26,991 nt of DNA from an uncultured Chitinophagaceae bacterium (lineage in GTDB: Bacteria > Bacteroidota > Bacteroidia > Chitinophagales > Chitinophagaceae): assembly GCA_934502905.1 (NCBI GenBank), contig CAKSVK010000027.1:1-26991 (forward strand). Reading direction: 5' to 3'. A model generated the notes under the pieces. That model was not told the DNA's origin. It made no database searches and saw nothing but the letters and a program-made list of their open reading frames with translations. Numbering within the stretch: the first letter of the stretch is position 1; the number at the start of each line of letters is the position of its first letter. The position numbers were made by a program, and so were the translations under genes. Shown piece after piece: positions 1-7,670 of this stretch.

Positions 1-1298
1 GGCTGAAGGAATGGCGGTTAAAAGCTTATCATTCATTTTTAAAGCAACCTGAGCCTCACTGGCAAAATTTTGAGTTGCCGAAGGTGGATTTCCAGGATAT
101 CTCTTATTATGCGGCACCCAAATCGAAAGCCAAATACAATAGCCTGGATGAAGTGGATCCTGAGCTGATCGCAACATTTGAAAAGCTCGGCATTCCTTTA
201 TCCGAGCAAAAATTACTGGCAGGAGTAGCCGTAGATGCGGTATTCGACAGCGTGTCTGTTGCCACTACTTTTAAGCAGACGCTTAAGGAACATGGCGTAA
301 TCTTCAGCTCTATCAGCGAAGCGGTGAGAGAGCATCCTGAACTGGTGCAGAAATACCTGGGATCTGTAGTGCCTTACTCCGACAATATCTATGCCGCGCT
401 GAATGCAGCGGCTTTTTCAGACGGATCGTTTGTATATATTCCCAAGGGGGTTCGCTGCCCGATGGAGCTTTCCACTTATTTCAGGATCAATACGCAGAAT
501 ACTGGGCAGTTTGAAAGAACCCTTATCATCGCTGACGAGGGAAGTTATGTGAGCTACCTGGAAGGTTGTACGGCACCGAAGCGGGATGAAAACCAGCTGC
601 ACGCGGCCGTGGTGGAGCTGATCGCCATGGAAAATGCGGAGATCAAATACAGCACGGTACAGAACTGGTACCCCGGAGATAAAGAGGGCAATGGCGGTAT
701 CTATAATTTTGTTACAAAAAGAGGTGTTTGCCGCGGCGCTCATTCCAAAATATCCTGGACACAGGTAGAAACCGGTTCCGCTATCACCTGGAAGTATCCC
801 AGCGTGATCCTGCAGGGCGATTATTCCAGCGGTGAATTTTATTCCGTGGCCGTTACTAAAAACAAGCAGGTAGCCGATACCGGTACCAAAATGTTCCATA
901 TCGGTAAAGGCACCAAGAGCCGTATCATTTCCAAGGGAATATCTGCGGGAGAAGGTCAGAACAGCTACCGGGGACTGGTGCAGGTAGGAAGCAAGGCCGA
1001 TAATGCAAGAAATTTCACACAGTGTGATTCCCTGTTGATAGGAGACCGCTGTGGTGCACATACTTTTCCTTATATCGAGTCGAAAAATAAAACGGCTACG
1101 GTAGAGCATGAGGCCACTACCTCAAAAATCGGGGAAGACCAGATATTTTATCTGAATCAACGTGGGATAGATACGGAAAAAGCGGTGGCCCTGATCGTGA
1201 ACGGATATGCAAAAGAAGTGCTGAACCAGTTACCTATGGAATTTGCCGTTGAAGCGCAAAAGTTGCTTTCTATATCACTGGAGGGCAGCGTGGGGTAA
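1..1298 (+). CDS. sufB: SufB, Fe-S cluster scaffold subunit (5' end truncated by window)
   Basis: SufB is the core subunit of the cytoplasmic SufBC2D complex that builds Fe-S clusters on sulfur delivered by SufS/SufE. The reading frame is already open at the window edge: codons from position 3 read [20 protein letters not shown], which is the conserved SufB N-terminal region, so the gene begins upstream of the window. A TTG at 75 could be mistaken for the start but lies inside the domain. Visible conserved blocks include [30 protein letters not shown], the [19 protein letters not shown] core, and the C-terminal [18 protein letters not shown] typical of SufB. About 431 codons are present of a family length near 470-480. 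It is the first visible gene of sufBCDS; sufC follows after 44 bp. The identification is very secure; only the start is missing. Confidence 0.97.
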   Translation, partial: LKEWRLKAYHSFLKQPEPHWQNFELPKVDFQDISYYAAPKSKAKYNSLDEVDPELIATFEKLGIPLSEQKLLAGVAVDAVFDSVSVATTFKQTLKEHGVIFSSISEAVREHPELVQKYLGSVVPYSDNIYAALNAAAFSDGSFVYIPKGVRCPMELSTYFRINTQNTGQFERTLIIADEGSYVSYLEGCTAPKRDENQLHAAVVELIAMENAEIKYSTVQNWYPGDKEGNGGIYNFVTKRGVCRGAHSKISWTQVETGSAITWKYPSVILQGDYSSGEFYSVAVTKNKQVADTGTKMFHIGKGTKSRIISKGISAGEGQNSYRGLVQVGSKADNARNFTQCDSLLIGDRCGAHTFPYIESKNKTATVEHEATTSKIGEDQIFYLNQRGIDTEKAVALIVNGYAKEVLNQLPMEFAVEAQKLLSISLEGSVG

Positions 1299-1342
1299 AT
1301 TGTAAGCATTTAAATATAAAATCAGAAATAGGAGAATTTATC

Positions 1343-2107
1343 ATGTTACAAATAAAAAATCTACAGGCGAAAGTTGAGGATAAGCAGATTTTAAAGGGGA
1401 TCAACCTGCAGGTGAACGCCGGTGAGGTACATGCTATCATGGGACCGAACGGGTCCGGTAAAAGTTCGCTGGCATCTGTGCTCGCGGGGCGTGAGAACTA
1501 TGAGGTTACCGGTGGTGAAGTGATATTTGACGGAAGAGACCTGCTTGAGCTGTCTCCGGAAGATCGTGCAAGAGAGGGATTATTTCTTGCCTTTCAGTAC
1601 CCGGTGGAAATTCCGGGTGTTTCCAATATAAATTTCCTGCGTACAGCCATGAATGAAATAAGGGCTTACCGCAATGAGCCGGCGTTGGAAGCAAAGGAGT
1701 TTCTGCGGCTTACGCGTGAAAAGCAAAAGCTGGTGGAGTTTGATGCAAAGCTGGCTAACCGGTCTCTGAACGAAGGCTTCTCCGGCGGAGAGAAAAAGAG
1801 GAACGAAGTGTTTCAACTGGCTATGCTCGAACCCAAGCTGTCTATCCTGGATGAAACGGATTCCGGGCTGGATATAGATGCGTTGCGGGTTGTTTCCAAT
1901 GGCGTAAACAAGCTGCGTTCAGATAAAAATGCATTTATCGTCATTACACACTACCAGCGCCTGCTGGACTATATCGTTCCGGACTTTGTTCATGTGCTGT
2001 ATGACGGACGAATTGTAAAATCCGGCACCAAAGAGCTGGCGCTGGAACTGGAGGAAAGAGGATATGACTGGATTAAAGAACCGGCATCTACGGAACCGGT
2101 TAATTAA
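1343..2107 (+). CDS. sufC: SufC, ABC-type ATPase of the SUF Fe-S assembly complex
   Basis: SufC is the soluble ATPase that binds SufB and SufD and drives conformational change during Fe-S cluster assembly. The 254-residue protein has every ABC motif: Walker A GPNGSGKSS at residues 34-42, the signature FSGGEKKRNE starting at residue 146, Walker B LSILDET with D170 and E171, followed by the D-loop SGLD, and the switch His in VITHYQR. Length is normal for the family. The ATG at 1343 is preceded by AGGAG at about 1330-1334, one of the few good ribosome sites in this window. It sits 44 bp after sufB and 9 bp before sufD, so co-transcription is expected. The family-specific SGGEKKRNE and DSGLDIDAL sequences separate it from transport ABC ATPases. 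Confidence 0.98.
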   Translation: MLQIKNLQAKVEDKQILKGINLQVNAGEVHAIMGPNGSGKSSLASVLAGRENYEVTGGEVIFDGRDLLELSPEDRAREGLFLAFQYPVEIPGVSNINFLRTAMNEIRAYRNEPALEAKEFLRLTREKQKLVEFDAKLANRSLNEGFSGGEKKRNEVFQLAMLEPKLSILDETDSGLDIDALRVVSNGVNKLRSDKNAFIVITHYQRLLDYIVPDFVHVLYDGRIVKSGTKELALELEERGYDWIKEPASTEPVN

Positions 2108-2116
2108 TAAATAGAA

Positions 2117-3409
2117 ATGACAATCACTACATCAATATACGATCAGTTTAAAGAGAGTTTCCGGGAAAAAGAGCAGGAGCAACAACTGGACTGGCTGAAA
2201 AATTTGCGCACAAAGGCCTTTCAGCAGTTTGAAGCAGATGGTTTCCCGACGATTAAGCATGAGGACTGGCGCTTTACCAATACAGCTCCGTTCCTTAAGG
2301 AAGAGTACAGCCTGCGGCCTGCAAATATTCCATTGCATGAACACAGGAACTATGCTTCCATTCCCGAACTGGATGCTTATGGTATTGTGCTGAAGAACGG
2401 ACTTTTGAACGAAGATGTAAATATCCCAGGGTTGAAGGTGACGCCGATAAGGACCGCTTTACAGGATCCGGCTCTTGAAACCTACCTTGCAAAGGCAACT
2501 CCGTTGATAAAAAACGGGTTTGCAGCATTGAATACCGCTTTGTTTGAAACCGGTATTGTAATAGAAGCAGAAAAGAACGCGGCAATAGATAAGCCGGTGC
2601 ACATTACCCATGTATACAATGCAGAAGAGCCTTTTTTCGCCCAGCCGCGTATACTGGTGATCATGCATCCTGGTAGCAAGCTGGAACTGATTGAATCGTA
2701 TTTTGTCAAAGGCGATCGCCAGCTTTTTATCAATACAGTTGTAGAGATTTATGTTGCGCCTAATGCCAGGCTGGATCACTATGATCTGCAGGTTGGACCG
2801 GTAAATACACACCTGGTAAATTTCACCCAGGTAGAGCAGGCAGGAGACAGTCTTTATAACAATCATACCTATACGTTACCCGGCTTTACACTGGCCCGTA
2901 ACAACCTTCATTTGAACCTGAATGGCACCAATACAGAAAGCCATCTGTATGGTTTATACCTTACCGGTGGCAGCCAGTTGGTGGATAATCACTCCCTTGT
3001 AAACCACAAGATGCCCAATTGTATGAGCAATGAGCTGTACAAAGGGGTATTGATGGACAGTTCACGCGGTGTGTTCAACGGTAAAATCTTTGTGCAGCAG
3101 GATGCTCAGAAAACCAATGCCTTTCAGCAAAACAACAATATGTTGCTGAGTGATAAGGCGATTATAGATACCAAGCCACAGCTTGAAATTTTTGCAGATG
3201 ATGTAAAATGCAGCCATGGCAGCACGATTGGAAGCTTTAATAATGAAGCTTTGTTTTACCTGAAAACCAGGGGGATCGGGGAAGTTGCGGCGAGAAACCT
3301 GCTGGTAAATGCATTTGCTTTTGATGTGACGAATAAGGCGGAGATCCCTGCTGTCAGGAACCATATTGATAAGCTGATTACCAAGAAAATGGCTGAGGCG
3401 TATGACTAA
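2117..3409 (+). CDS. sufD: SufD, Fe-S assembly scaffold subunit
   Basis: SufD is the SufB paralogue that completes the SufBC2D complex and is needed for iron acquisition during cluster assembly. The 430-residue protein has a helical N-terminus with the family segment FPTIKHEDWRFTN (about residues 43-55), a central right-handed beta-helix region, and the conserved C-terminal segment CSHGSTIGSFNNEALFYLKTRG, with H and E positions matching SufD proteins. Sequence identity to SufB is limited to this C-terminal core, as expected for SufD. The ATG at 2117 lies 9 bp after sufC, and the 3' end overlaps the start of sufS by 8 bp, suggesting translational coupling. Length is normal. No oddity seen. Confidence 0.96.
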   Translation: MTITTSIYDQFKESFREKEQEQQLDWLKNLRTKAFQQFEADGFPTIKHEDWRFTNTAPFLKEEYSLRPANIPLHEHRNYASIPELDAYGIVLKNGLLNEDVNIPGLKVTPIRTALQDPALETYLAKATPLIKNGFAALNTALFETGIVIEAEKNAAIDKPVHITHVYNAEEPFFAQPRILVIMHPGSKLELIESYFVKGDRQLFINTVVEIYVAPNARLDHYDLQVGPVNTHLVNFTQVEQAGDSLYNNHTYTLPGFTLARNNLHLNLNGTNTESHLYGLYLTGGSQLVDNHSLVNHKMPNCMSNELYKGVLMDSSRGVFNGKIFVQQDAQKTNAFQQNNNMLLSDKAIIDTKPQLEIFADDVKCSHGSTIGSFNNEALFYLKTRGIGEVAARNLLVNAFAFDVTNKAEIPAVRNHIDKLITKKMAEAYD

Positions 3410-4643
3410 CGTAACCGCCATATCACCCATTGACATCCATACATTACGGCTCGATTTTCCGATTCTGCAAACAAAAGTGTATGGGAAACCGTTAGTGTAT
3501 TTCGATAATGCCGCCACCACGCAAAAGCCGCTGGAAGTATTGCAGACGCTGGAAAAGTATTACAGGGAATATAACAGCAATGTACACAGGGGCGTTCATC
3601 TTTTGAGCCAGCAGGCCACGGAAGCATACGAAGAAGCCCGCAGGAAGGTTGCAGGTCTGATCCATGCAAAACATGAGCAGGAAGTGATCTTCACTAAAGG
3701 AACTACCAACAGTATCAACCTGGTAGCATCCAGCTTTGGTAAGGCCTTTATAAAAGAGGGGGATGAGGTGGTGATCTCCGCGATGGAGCACCATTCCAAT
3801 ATTGTTCCCTGGCAATTGATCTGTGAACAGCAGAAAGCAAATCTGAAAGTGATCCCGATCAACGATAAGGGAGAACTGATCATGGAGGCGTTCGACAAAT
3901 TGCTGAACCCCCGTGTTAAAATTGTTGCAGTTACCTGGGTATCCAATAGCCTGGGCACAGTGAACCCGGTAGCCGAAATTATTTCAAAAGCCCATGCATG
4001 GGGTATTCCTGTGCTGCTGGACGGCGCACAGGCAGTACAACACATGCCGGTAGATGTACAGGCGCTGGATGTTGATTTCCTGGCTTTTTCCGGGCATAAA
4101 ATGTATGGCCCTACAGGAATCGGTGTATTGTACGGTAAGGAGAAATGGCTCAATGATATGCCTCCTTACGAAGGTGGGGGGGATATGATCAAACATGTAA
4201 GCTTTGCCAAAACAACCTACAACGAGCTTCCTTTTAAATTTGAAGCCGGGACGCCGGATATTTCAGGAGCCATCGCCCTGGGCACGGCAGCGGATTATAT
4301 ACAAAAGACCGGGATAGAAAATATACAGCATGCAGAGGAAGAGCTGATCGCTTATGCATATCAGCAGCTATCTGCCATACCGGGACTTCGTTTTATCGGA
4401 GATGCCGCTCATAGAGCCGGCGCCATTTCTTTCCTGGTAAACAATATTCACCCCTTTGATATGGGCGAGCTGCTGGACAAGCAATCCATTGCAGTCAGGA
4501 CCGGGCATCATTGTACACAGCCGCTGATGGATATCTTCGGCATACCGGGTACGGTAAGGGCCTCCTTTGCGTTTTACAATACCAAAGAGGAAGTGGACCT
4601 GCTGGTAAAAGGGATCAATAAGGCGGTGCAGATGCTGCAATAG
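3402..4643 (+). CDS. sufS: SufS, group II cysteine desulfurase (PLP enzyme)
   Basis: SufS removes sulfur from L-cysteine as an enzyme-bound persulfide and passes it on for Fe-S cluster assembly. The 413-residue protein is a fold-type I aminotransferase-like enzyme. Visible features: YFDNAATTQKP near the N-terminus, the PLP-stacking EHHSN, DGAQAVQH with the cofactor-binding Asp, the Schiff-base lysine K233 in FSGHKMYGPTG, and the catalytic C371 in RTGHHCTQPLM; the short RxGHHC loop is diagnostic for group II (SufS) rather than group I (IscS/NifS). The ATG at 3402 overlaps the sufD stop by 8 bp. It is the last gene of the visible operon; no sufE or sufU follows on this strand, and the next gene converges after only 2 bp, so any sulfur-transfer partner must be encoded elsewhere or upstream. 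Confidence 0.97.
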   Translation: MTNVTAISPIDIHTLRLDFPILQTKVYGKPLVYFDNAATTQKPLEVLQTLEKYYREYNSNVHRGVHLLSQQATEAYEEARRKVAGLIHAKHEQEVIFTKGTTNSINLVASSFGKAFIKEGDEVVISAMEHHSNIVPWQLICEQQKANLKVIPINDKGELIMEAFDKLLNPRVKIVAVTWVSNSLGTVNPVAEIISKAHAWGIPVLLDGAQAVQHMPVDVQALDVDFLAFSGHKMYGPTGIGVLYGKEKWLNDMPPYEGGGDMIKHVSFAKTTYNELPFKFEAGTPDISGAIALGTAADYIQKTGIENIQHAEEELIAYAYQQLSAIPGLRFIGDAAHRAGAISFLVNNIHPFDMGELLDKQSIAVRTGHHCTQPLMDIFGIPGTVRASFAFYNTKEEVDLLVKGINKAVQMLQ

Positions 4644-4645
4644 CA

Positions 4646-5548
4646 TTATTTCCACAATACTGCTTTTCTTCCGAAAAACCTGGTTATGGAATCCAGCACT
4701 TTTGTAGAGTCAGCCAATGGCTTGTCTACGATACTGATGATCTGAAACTGGACGGAATCTGCAGTCAAAAGCTCTACTTTGTATCCCCATGTTTGAAGAT
4801 CCTGGTAGCGTTTTAATGCCCTGTTTTTTCCTGCTGTTTCCAGGAGCACCTTAAAGCCCGATGCAGGTGGAGTGGCTACTGGCAGGCTGTCCTGCGTAAC
4901 GGCCACTGTGGTGTCAGGTAATGGTTCTGCTATTACAGGCTGGATGTTTTGGGTAGAAGTTGTTTTGGTCTTTTTCTCCTGCCATTCACTATAGAAATAA
5001 TAAGCCAGCCACCCGATAAACCCGATACCGGCAATAATGGCAAGGGTAAACAAAAGGTTTTTGGCTGTTCTACCCCGGGGTGCTACGGGTTCATTTTCGA
5101 AAGAAATAGTATCGGCCGCATTGATGGAGGAATCTTTGATGATCTCTGTGTGTTTCTGTGCGATCGGTTCTTCTGCTATAGCTGCCGGTAATAACTCCGC
5201 TCCCTGGCTGAAGCTCAGGTTGTCTTTACCATCCAAGATAATGGTACCCATGCCTTCAATATAAAATTGCTTGCTGACATTGAGCAGCTGCTTACCTATG
5301 TTTAAGAAGTCCTCCAGGTCCGAGCTTGCAAGCGGTCTTATCTTTCCGGTTTGTTTTGCAATATATTCTACCAGTTCGGGAGAAGTGGTTACGGTTTTAT
5401 TGGCTATGAACTTTATATCGTTATCCTTGTGCTTGTTTTTTCCTTTTTCTTCACCGGGTAAGGATTCAAGGGTAAAAATACCTAACCCCTGCAATTGCAT
5501 GGTTTGATTTTGCAGCAGGTATTGGCCTAAAAGTAATGCGATCTTCAA
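4646..5548 (-). CDS. HU-like (CCDC81-type) / transmembrane / SPOR-like domain protein
   Basis: A 300-residue protein of a Bacteroidota architecture. Residues about 1-115 resemble the two prokaryotic HU-CCDC81 domains (IALLLGQYLL, MQLQGLGIFTLESLP, then a second module with IEGMGTIILDGKDNLSF). A single membrane helix follows around residues 165-188 (LLFTLAIIAGIGFIGWLAYY), then a polar linker, then a C-terminal SPOR-like domain (FKVLLETAGKNRALKRYQDLQTWGY...), which in other proteins binds denuded septal peptidoglycan. Predicted topology: HU-like part in the cytoplasm, SPOR part in the periplasm. The start is TTG: an in-frame TAA lies five codons upstream and no ATG occurs before the conserved first helix. 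A TAACTTTG promoter element lies 36 bp upstream. The gene ends 2 bp from sufS, transcribed convergently. Domain assignment is from sequence pattern; cellular role is inferred. Confidence 0.82.
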   Translation of the reverse strand: MKIALLLGQYLLQNQTMQLQGLGIFTLESLPGEEKGKNKHKDNDIKFIANKTVTTSPELVEYIAKQTGKIRPLASSDLEDFLNIGKQLLNVSKQFYIEGMGTIILDGKDNLSFSQGAELLPAAIAEEPIAQKHTEIIKDSSINAADTISFENEPVAPRGRTAKNLLFTLAIIAGIGFIGWLAYYFYSEWQEKKTKTTSTQNIQPVIAEPLPDTTVAVTQDSLPVATPPASGFKVLLETAGKNRALKRYQDLQTWGYKVELLTADSVQFQIISIVDKPLADSTKVLDSITRFFGRKAVLWK

Positions 5549-5583
5549 TGTATTGGTCTTTTAAATGATCAAACAGTTCCCTG

Positions 5584-5591
5584 CAAAGTTA
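5584..5591 (-). promoter_or_regulatory. Bacteroidota -7 promoter element for the HU/SPOR gene
   Basis: The minus strand reads TAACTTTG, an exact match to the Bacteroidota consensus TAnnTTTG. It lies 35 nt before the TTG start at 5548, giving a short 5' leader. No convincing -33 TTG at the expected distance was seen. Confidence 0.5.
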
Positions 5592-5640
5592 CAAAAACAA
5601 AAACAATGCATCCGGGAATTCGGATTTTAGGTAAAATCAC

Positions 5641-5967
5641 TTATTTAACTTTTTTCCGAACCAGGTTATAGGAATCGTCTATCCATTCCTGCAACAGCTT
5701 ATTCGGAACCGTGCCATCTACTATTACCGTGTTCCAGTGTTTTTTATTCATATGATACCCGGGTATGACACAACTATAGGCTTCCCGTAATTCCTCTGCT
5801 TTTTCCGGGTCGCATTTTGCGTTGAACCGGGGCGGATGTGCGTCGATGGACAGTAATAAATACATTTTTCCATCTACTTTGAACACCAATGCACCAGGGC
5901 CAAAAGGAAAGGATTCCTCTGTTCCCGGCTTTTGTACGCAGTACTCCCGTATTTCTTCAATATTCAT
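5641..5967 (-). CDS. MmcQ/YjbR family protein
   Basis: A 108-residue cytosolic protein of the MmcQ/YjbR family (double-stranded DNA-binding-like, CyaY-like fold). Typical features are the N-terminal IREYCVQKPGTEESFPFGPGALVFKV, the K(M/V)(Y/F)LLLSID strand, the substrate-like PPRFNAKCDP segment, IPGYHMNKKHWNTVIVDG and the C-terminal LLQEWIDDSYNLVRKK helix. Length equals the usual family length, so it is complete. Members are widespread and their biochemical role is poorly defined; DNA binding has been suggested from structure. It is divergent from the cytochrome gene (60 bp between starts) and follows the HU/SPOR gene on the other side without obvious coupling. Confidence 0.9.
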   Translation of the reverse strand: MNIEEIREYCVQKPGTEESFPFGPGALVFKVDGKMYLLLSIDAHPPRFNAKCDPEKAEELREAYSCVIPGYHMNKKHWNTVIVDGTVPNKLLQEWIDDSYNLVRKKVK

Positions 5968-6027
5968 AACCAGTATTATTGTTGCCTGATACTTTAATGG
6001 GTTATCGGAAATTAGTATTATTTTTCA

Positions 6028-7215
6028 ATGGTGAAAATTCCGCTAAATATAATAATACACCAAAAGATTCTTGTGGTTACCGGGGCTTTGCTTGCTGTTT
6101 CCCTTGTGTTTTTAAAGTGTGCCGGAGACAGTCCCGCCACAGATCCCAGGGGAGGGGAGTTTGCGGGCTCAGCCTCCTGCTCCTCCTGTCATAAAGAGAT
6201 CAGTGACTCCTATGCACATACCAATCATTATAAAACTTCCGAAGCATTTTCTTACAGCAATTTTAAGAAGCTGGTAAAAGCGACCCACAAAGAGGTGGCT
6301 TACGCGAACGCACAAACGGTAAGCATTGAGGAGATCGACGGGTCGGTATTCCAGACTTTATATGCCGGTGGTAAAAAGCTGCAATCGGAACGGCTTGATC
6401 TCACCTTTGGTTCGGGAGAGAAAGCGCAAACTTTTATATACTGGAAGGATAATGAAATGTATCAGCTACCGCTTACCTATCTTGCTGAAAAAGAGATGTG
6501 GACCAATAGTCCGGGTTTTCCCGCAGATCAGCCATATTATACCAGGATCATTCCAGGCCGTTGTATGGAGTGCCATGCTTCTTACGCGTATGCTGCTAAA
6601 GTGCAGACCGGGCCGTTAGAGCTTCGTGAAAAATTTTCGCCCGGCACTATTGTTTTTGGTATTGATTGCGAACGTTGTCACGGACCCGCAAAACAACATG
6701 TGGAATTTCATCAAAGCCATCCGGAAGAAAAGCAGGCAACACATATAGTGCCGGTAAAGCTGCTGACCCGGCAGCAACAGCTTGATATGTGCGCTACCTG
6801 TCATTCCGGTGATCCGCTTTCGCTGCAGTCTGTTTTTAAATTCCGGCCGGGCGATACCCTCAGCAAATATTATATGTATTTCACCGGCAGCACAGGTGAA
6901 CCTGATGTACATGGGAAACAAATGCAATTGCTGGCAATGAGCAAATGTTTTCAGCAAAGTACCCTTACCTGTATGACATGCCACGATACACACCGCCAAT
7001 CGAACAGGGCAATGCTGGTCCAGCAATGTATTTCCTGCCACAAAGAGCAGCAGCATCCGCCGGGCATCACGATGGGGCAGCAGGATTGCATTACCTGTCA
7101 TATGCCTATGCGGGCTTCAAAGAGCCTGGACTTTAAAAGCCTGCGCGGCGATAATGTTGAATATATGCTGCGAACGCACCGAATTGCGGTCTACCCGGAG
7201 GCGGAGTGGAAGTGA
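6028..7215 (+). CDS. Heptaheme c-type cytochrome, probable lipoprotein
   Basis: The 395-residue product has an N-terminal hydrophobic export signal (ILVVTGALLAVSLVFL) followed by C31, which may be a lipobox cysteine although the -1 residue is Lys, so lipidation is uncertain. Seven CXXCH heme-attachment motifs are visible: C51 (CSSCH), C179 (CMECH), C214 (CERCH), C255 (CATCH), C315 (CMTCH), C334 (CISCH) and C354 (CITCH). The spacing and the CERCHGPAKQHVEFH segment resemble cytochrome c554-like multiheme proteins. It should be an extracytoplasmic electron carrier or reductase component. A long heme-free segment (residues about 60-175) separates the first heme from the rest. No cytochrome maturation genes or partner oxidoreductases lie nearby, so the electron donor and acceptor cannot be inferred. 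It starts at an ATG 60 bp from the divergent YjbR-type gene. Confidence 0.9.
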   Translation: MVKIPLNIIIHQKILVVTGALLAVSLVFLKCAGDSPATDPRGGEFAGSASCSSCHKEISDSYAHTNHYKTSEAFSYSNFKKLVKATHKEVAYANAQTVSIEEIDGSVFQTLYAGGKKLQSERLDLTFGSGEKAQTFIYWKDNEMYQLPLTYLAEKEMWTNSPGFPADQPYYTRIIPGRCMECHASYAYAAKVQTGPLELREKFSPGTIVFGIDCERCHGPAKQHVEFHQSHPEEKQATHIVPVKLLTRQQQLDMCATCHSGDPLSLQSVFKFRPGDTLSKYYMYFTGSTGEPDVHGKQMQLLAMSKCFQQSTLTCMTCHDTHRQSNRAMLVQQCISCHKEQQHPPGITMGQQDCITCHMPMRASKSLDFKSLRGDNVEYMLRTHRIAVYPEAEWK

Positions 7216-7269
7216 TCCGGCTTTCATTATGGTTATGGTTGAAATAAAAGTGTGAACCGTTGGAAACGG

Positions 7270-7288
7270 GGAGAATATAAGAGATACG
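7270..7288 (+). repeat. Direct repeat copy A (19 bp)
   Basis: Reads GGAGAATATAAGAGATACG. It matches copy B at 7577-7595 at 18 of 19 positions. It is followed, after 2 nt, by GTCTCCGA (7291-7298), whose reverse complement follows copy B at the same 2-nt distance. Confidence 0.85.
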
Positions 7289-7290
7289 TG

Positions 7291-7605
7291 GTCTCCGAAC
7301 CAGTATTGTTAGAAACCTTGGTTAAGTAGAATCAAAGAGGTGTGGTGCCCTGTCTGGATCTCTGCCATAATAGGACGACCCCGGGCTAGCGCAGGTCTGT
7401 AGCTACGTTTTGTGTTGCTGACTGACCTTGTGCTTTGGTTTACTCATTTACCCTTGCACCATCCAGGCTAAGCACAAAGCATTATCTTGCCGCCAGTCAG
7501 GTGTATCGATAGCTTAGTAATGGAAAGGCACAGGTCTGGCCGAGCACTGGCTGGGCTACCAAACCTGCGCCAGTAAGGAGAACATAAGAGATACGAGTCG
7601 GAGAC
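7291..7605. repeat. Four nested complementary segments (possible RNA fold)
   Basis: Exact complementary pairs, from outside in: 7291-7298 with 7598-7605 (GTCTCCGA/TCGGAGAC), 7389-7396 with 7563-7570 (GCGCAGGT/ACCTGCGC), 7418-7424 with 7494-7500 (CTGACTG/CAGTCAG), 7428-7435 with 7470-7477 (TTGTGCTT/AAGCACAA). All four are properly nested, so they could coexist in one RNA or single-strand DNA fold. Roughly one 8-bp complementary pair would be expected by chance in a stretch this size, so three nested ones are suggestive but not proof. Confidence 0.5.
7577..7595 (+). repeat. Direct repeat copy B (19 bp)
   Basis: Reads GGAGAACATAAGAGATACG, one base different from copy A 307 bp upstream. It is followed after 2 nt by TCGGAGAC (7598-7605), the exact reverse complement of the 8-mer after copy A. 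The bases 7591-7612 can also fold locally into a hairpin (ATACGA/TCGTAT and GTC/GAC with one bulged T). Confidence 0.85.
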
Positions 7606-7658
7606 TTCGTATACCATAAAATAGCATACATCGTCTTTCCTTAAAGCGATAATCCCAT

Positions 7659-7666
7659 TATATTTG
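7659..7666 (+). promoter_or_regulatory. Bacteroidota -7 element directly before the WYL regulator ATG
   Basis: TATATTTG is an exact TAnnTTTG match. Only 4 nt (GATA-C side: 7667-7670) separate it from the ATG at 7671, so transcription would start at or next to the start codon. This suggests a leaderless mRNA. Confidence 0.45.
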
Positions 7667-7670
7667 ATAC

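Larger units (their letters stand above)
7216..7670. other. 455-bp gene-free region with repeat-bearing, possibly structured element
   Basis: No convincing protein is encoded on either strand. About 7251-7620 holds paired direct repeats and four nested complementary segments, annotated separately. A short minus-strand frame beginning with ATG at 7446 (MSKPKHKVSQQHKT, then stop) looks like the broken N-terminus of a protein but is too short to assign. The region could be a decayed insertion sequence, a MITE-like element or a structured RNA. Confidence 0.6.

Noticed and set aside
417..1109. Long minus-strand open frame opposite sufB (230 codons)
   Set aside because: It lies entirely inside the conserved sufB coding sequence and its translation shows no family-like features; it is a frame shadow.
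3596..4153. Minus-strand frame of 185 codons opposite sufS
   Set aside because: Fully antisense to a conserved PLP enzyme; composition rich in Ser/Thr/Cys typical of shadow frames.
7251..7620. Group II intron, RNase P RNA or tmRNA at the repeat element
   Set aside because: No domain V-like sequence, no RNase P or tmRNA conserved blocks, and no reverse transcriptase; GTGTGAA at 7250 resembles an intron 5' end only by chance.
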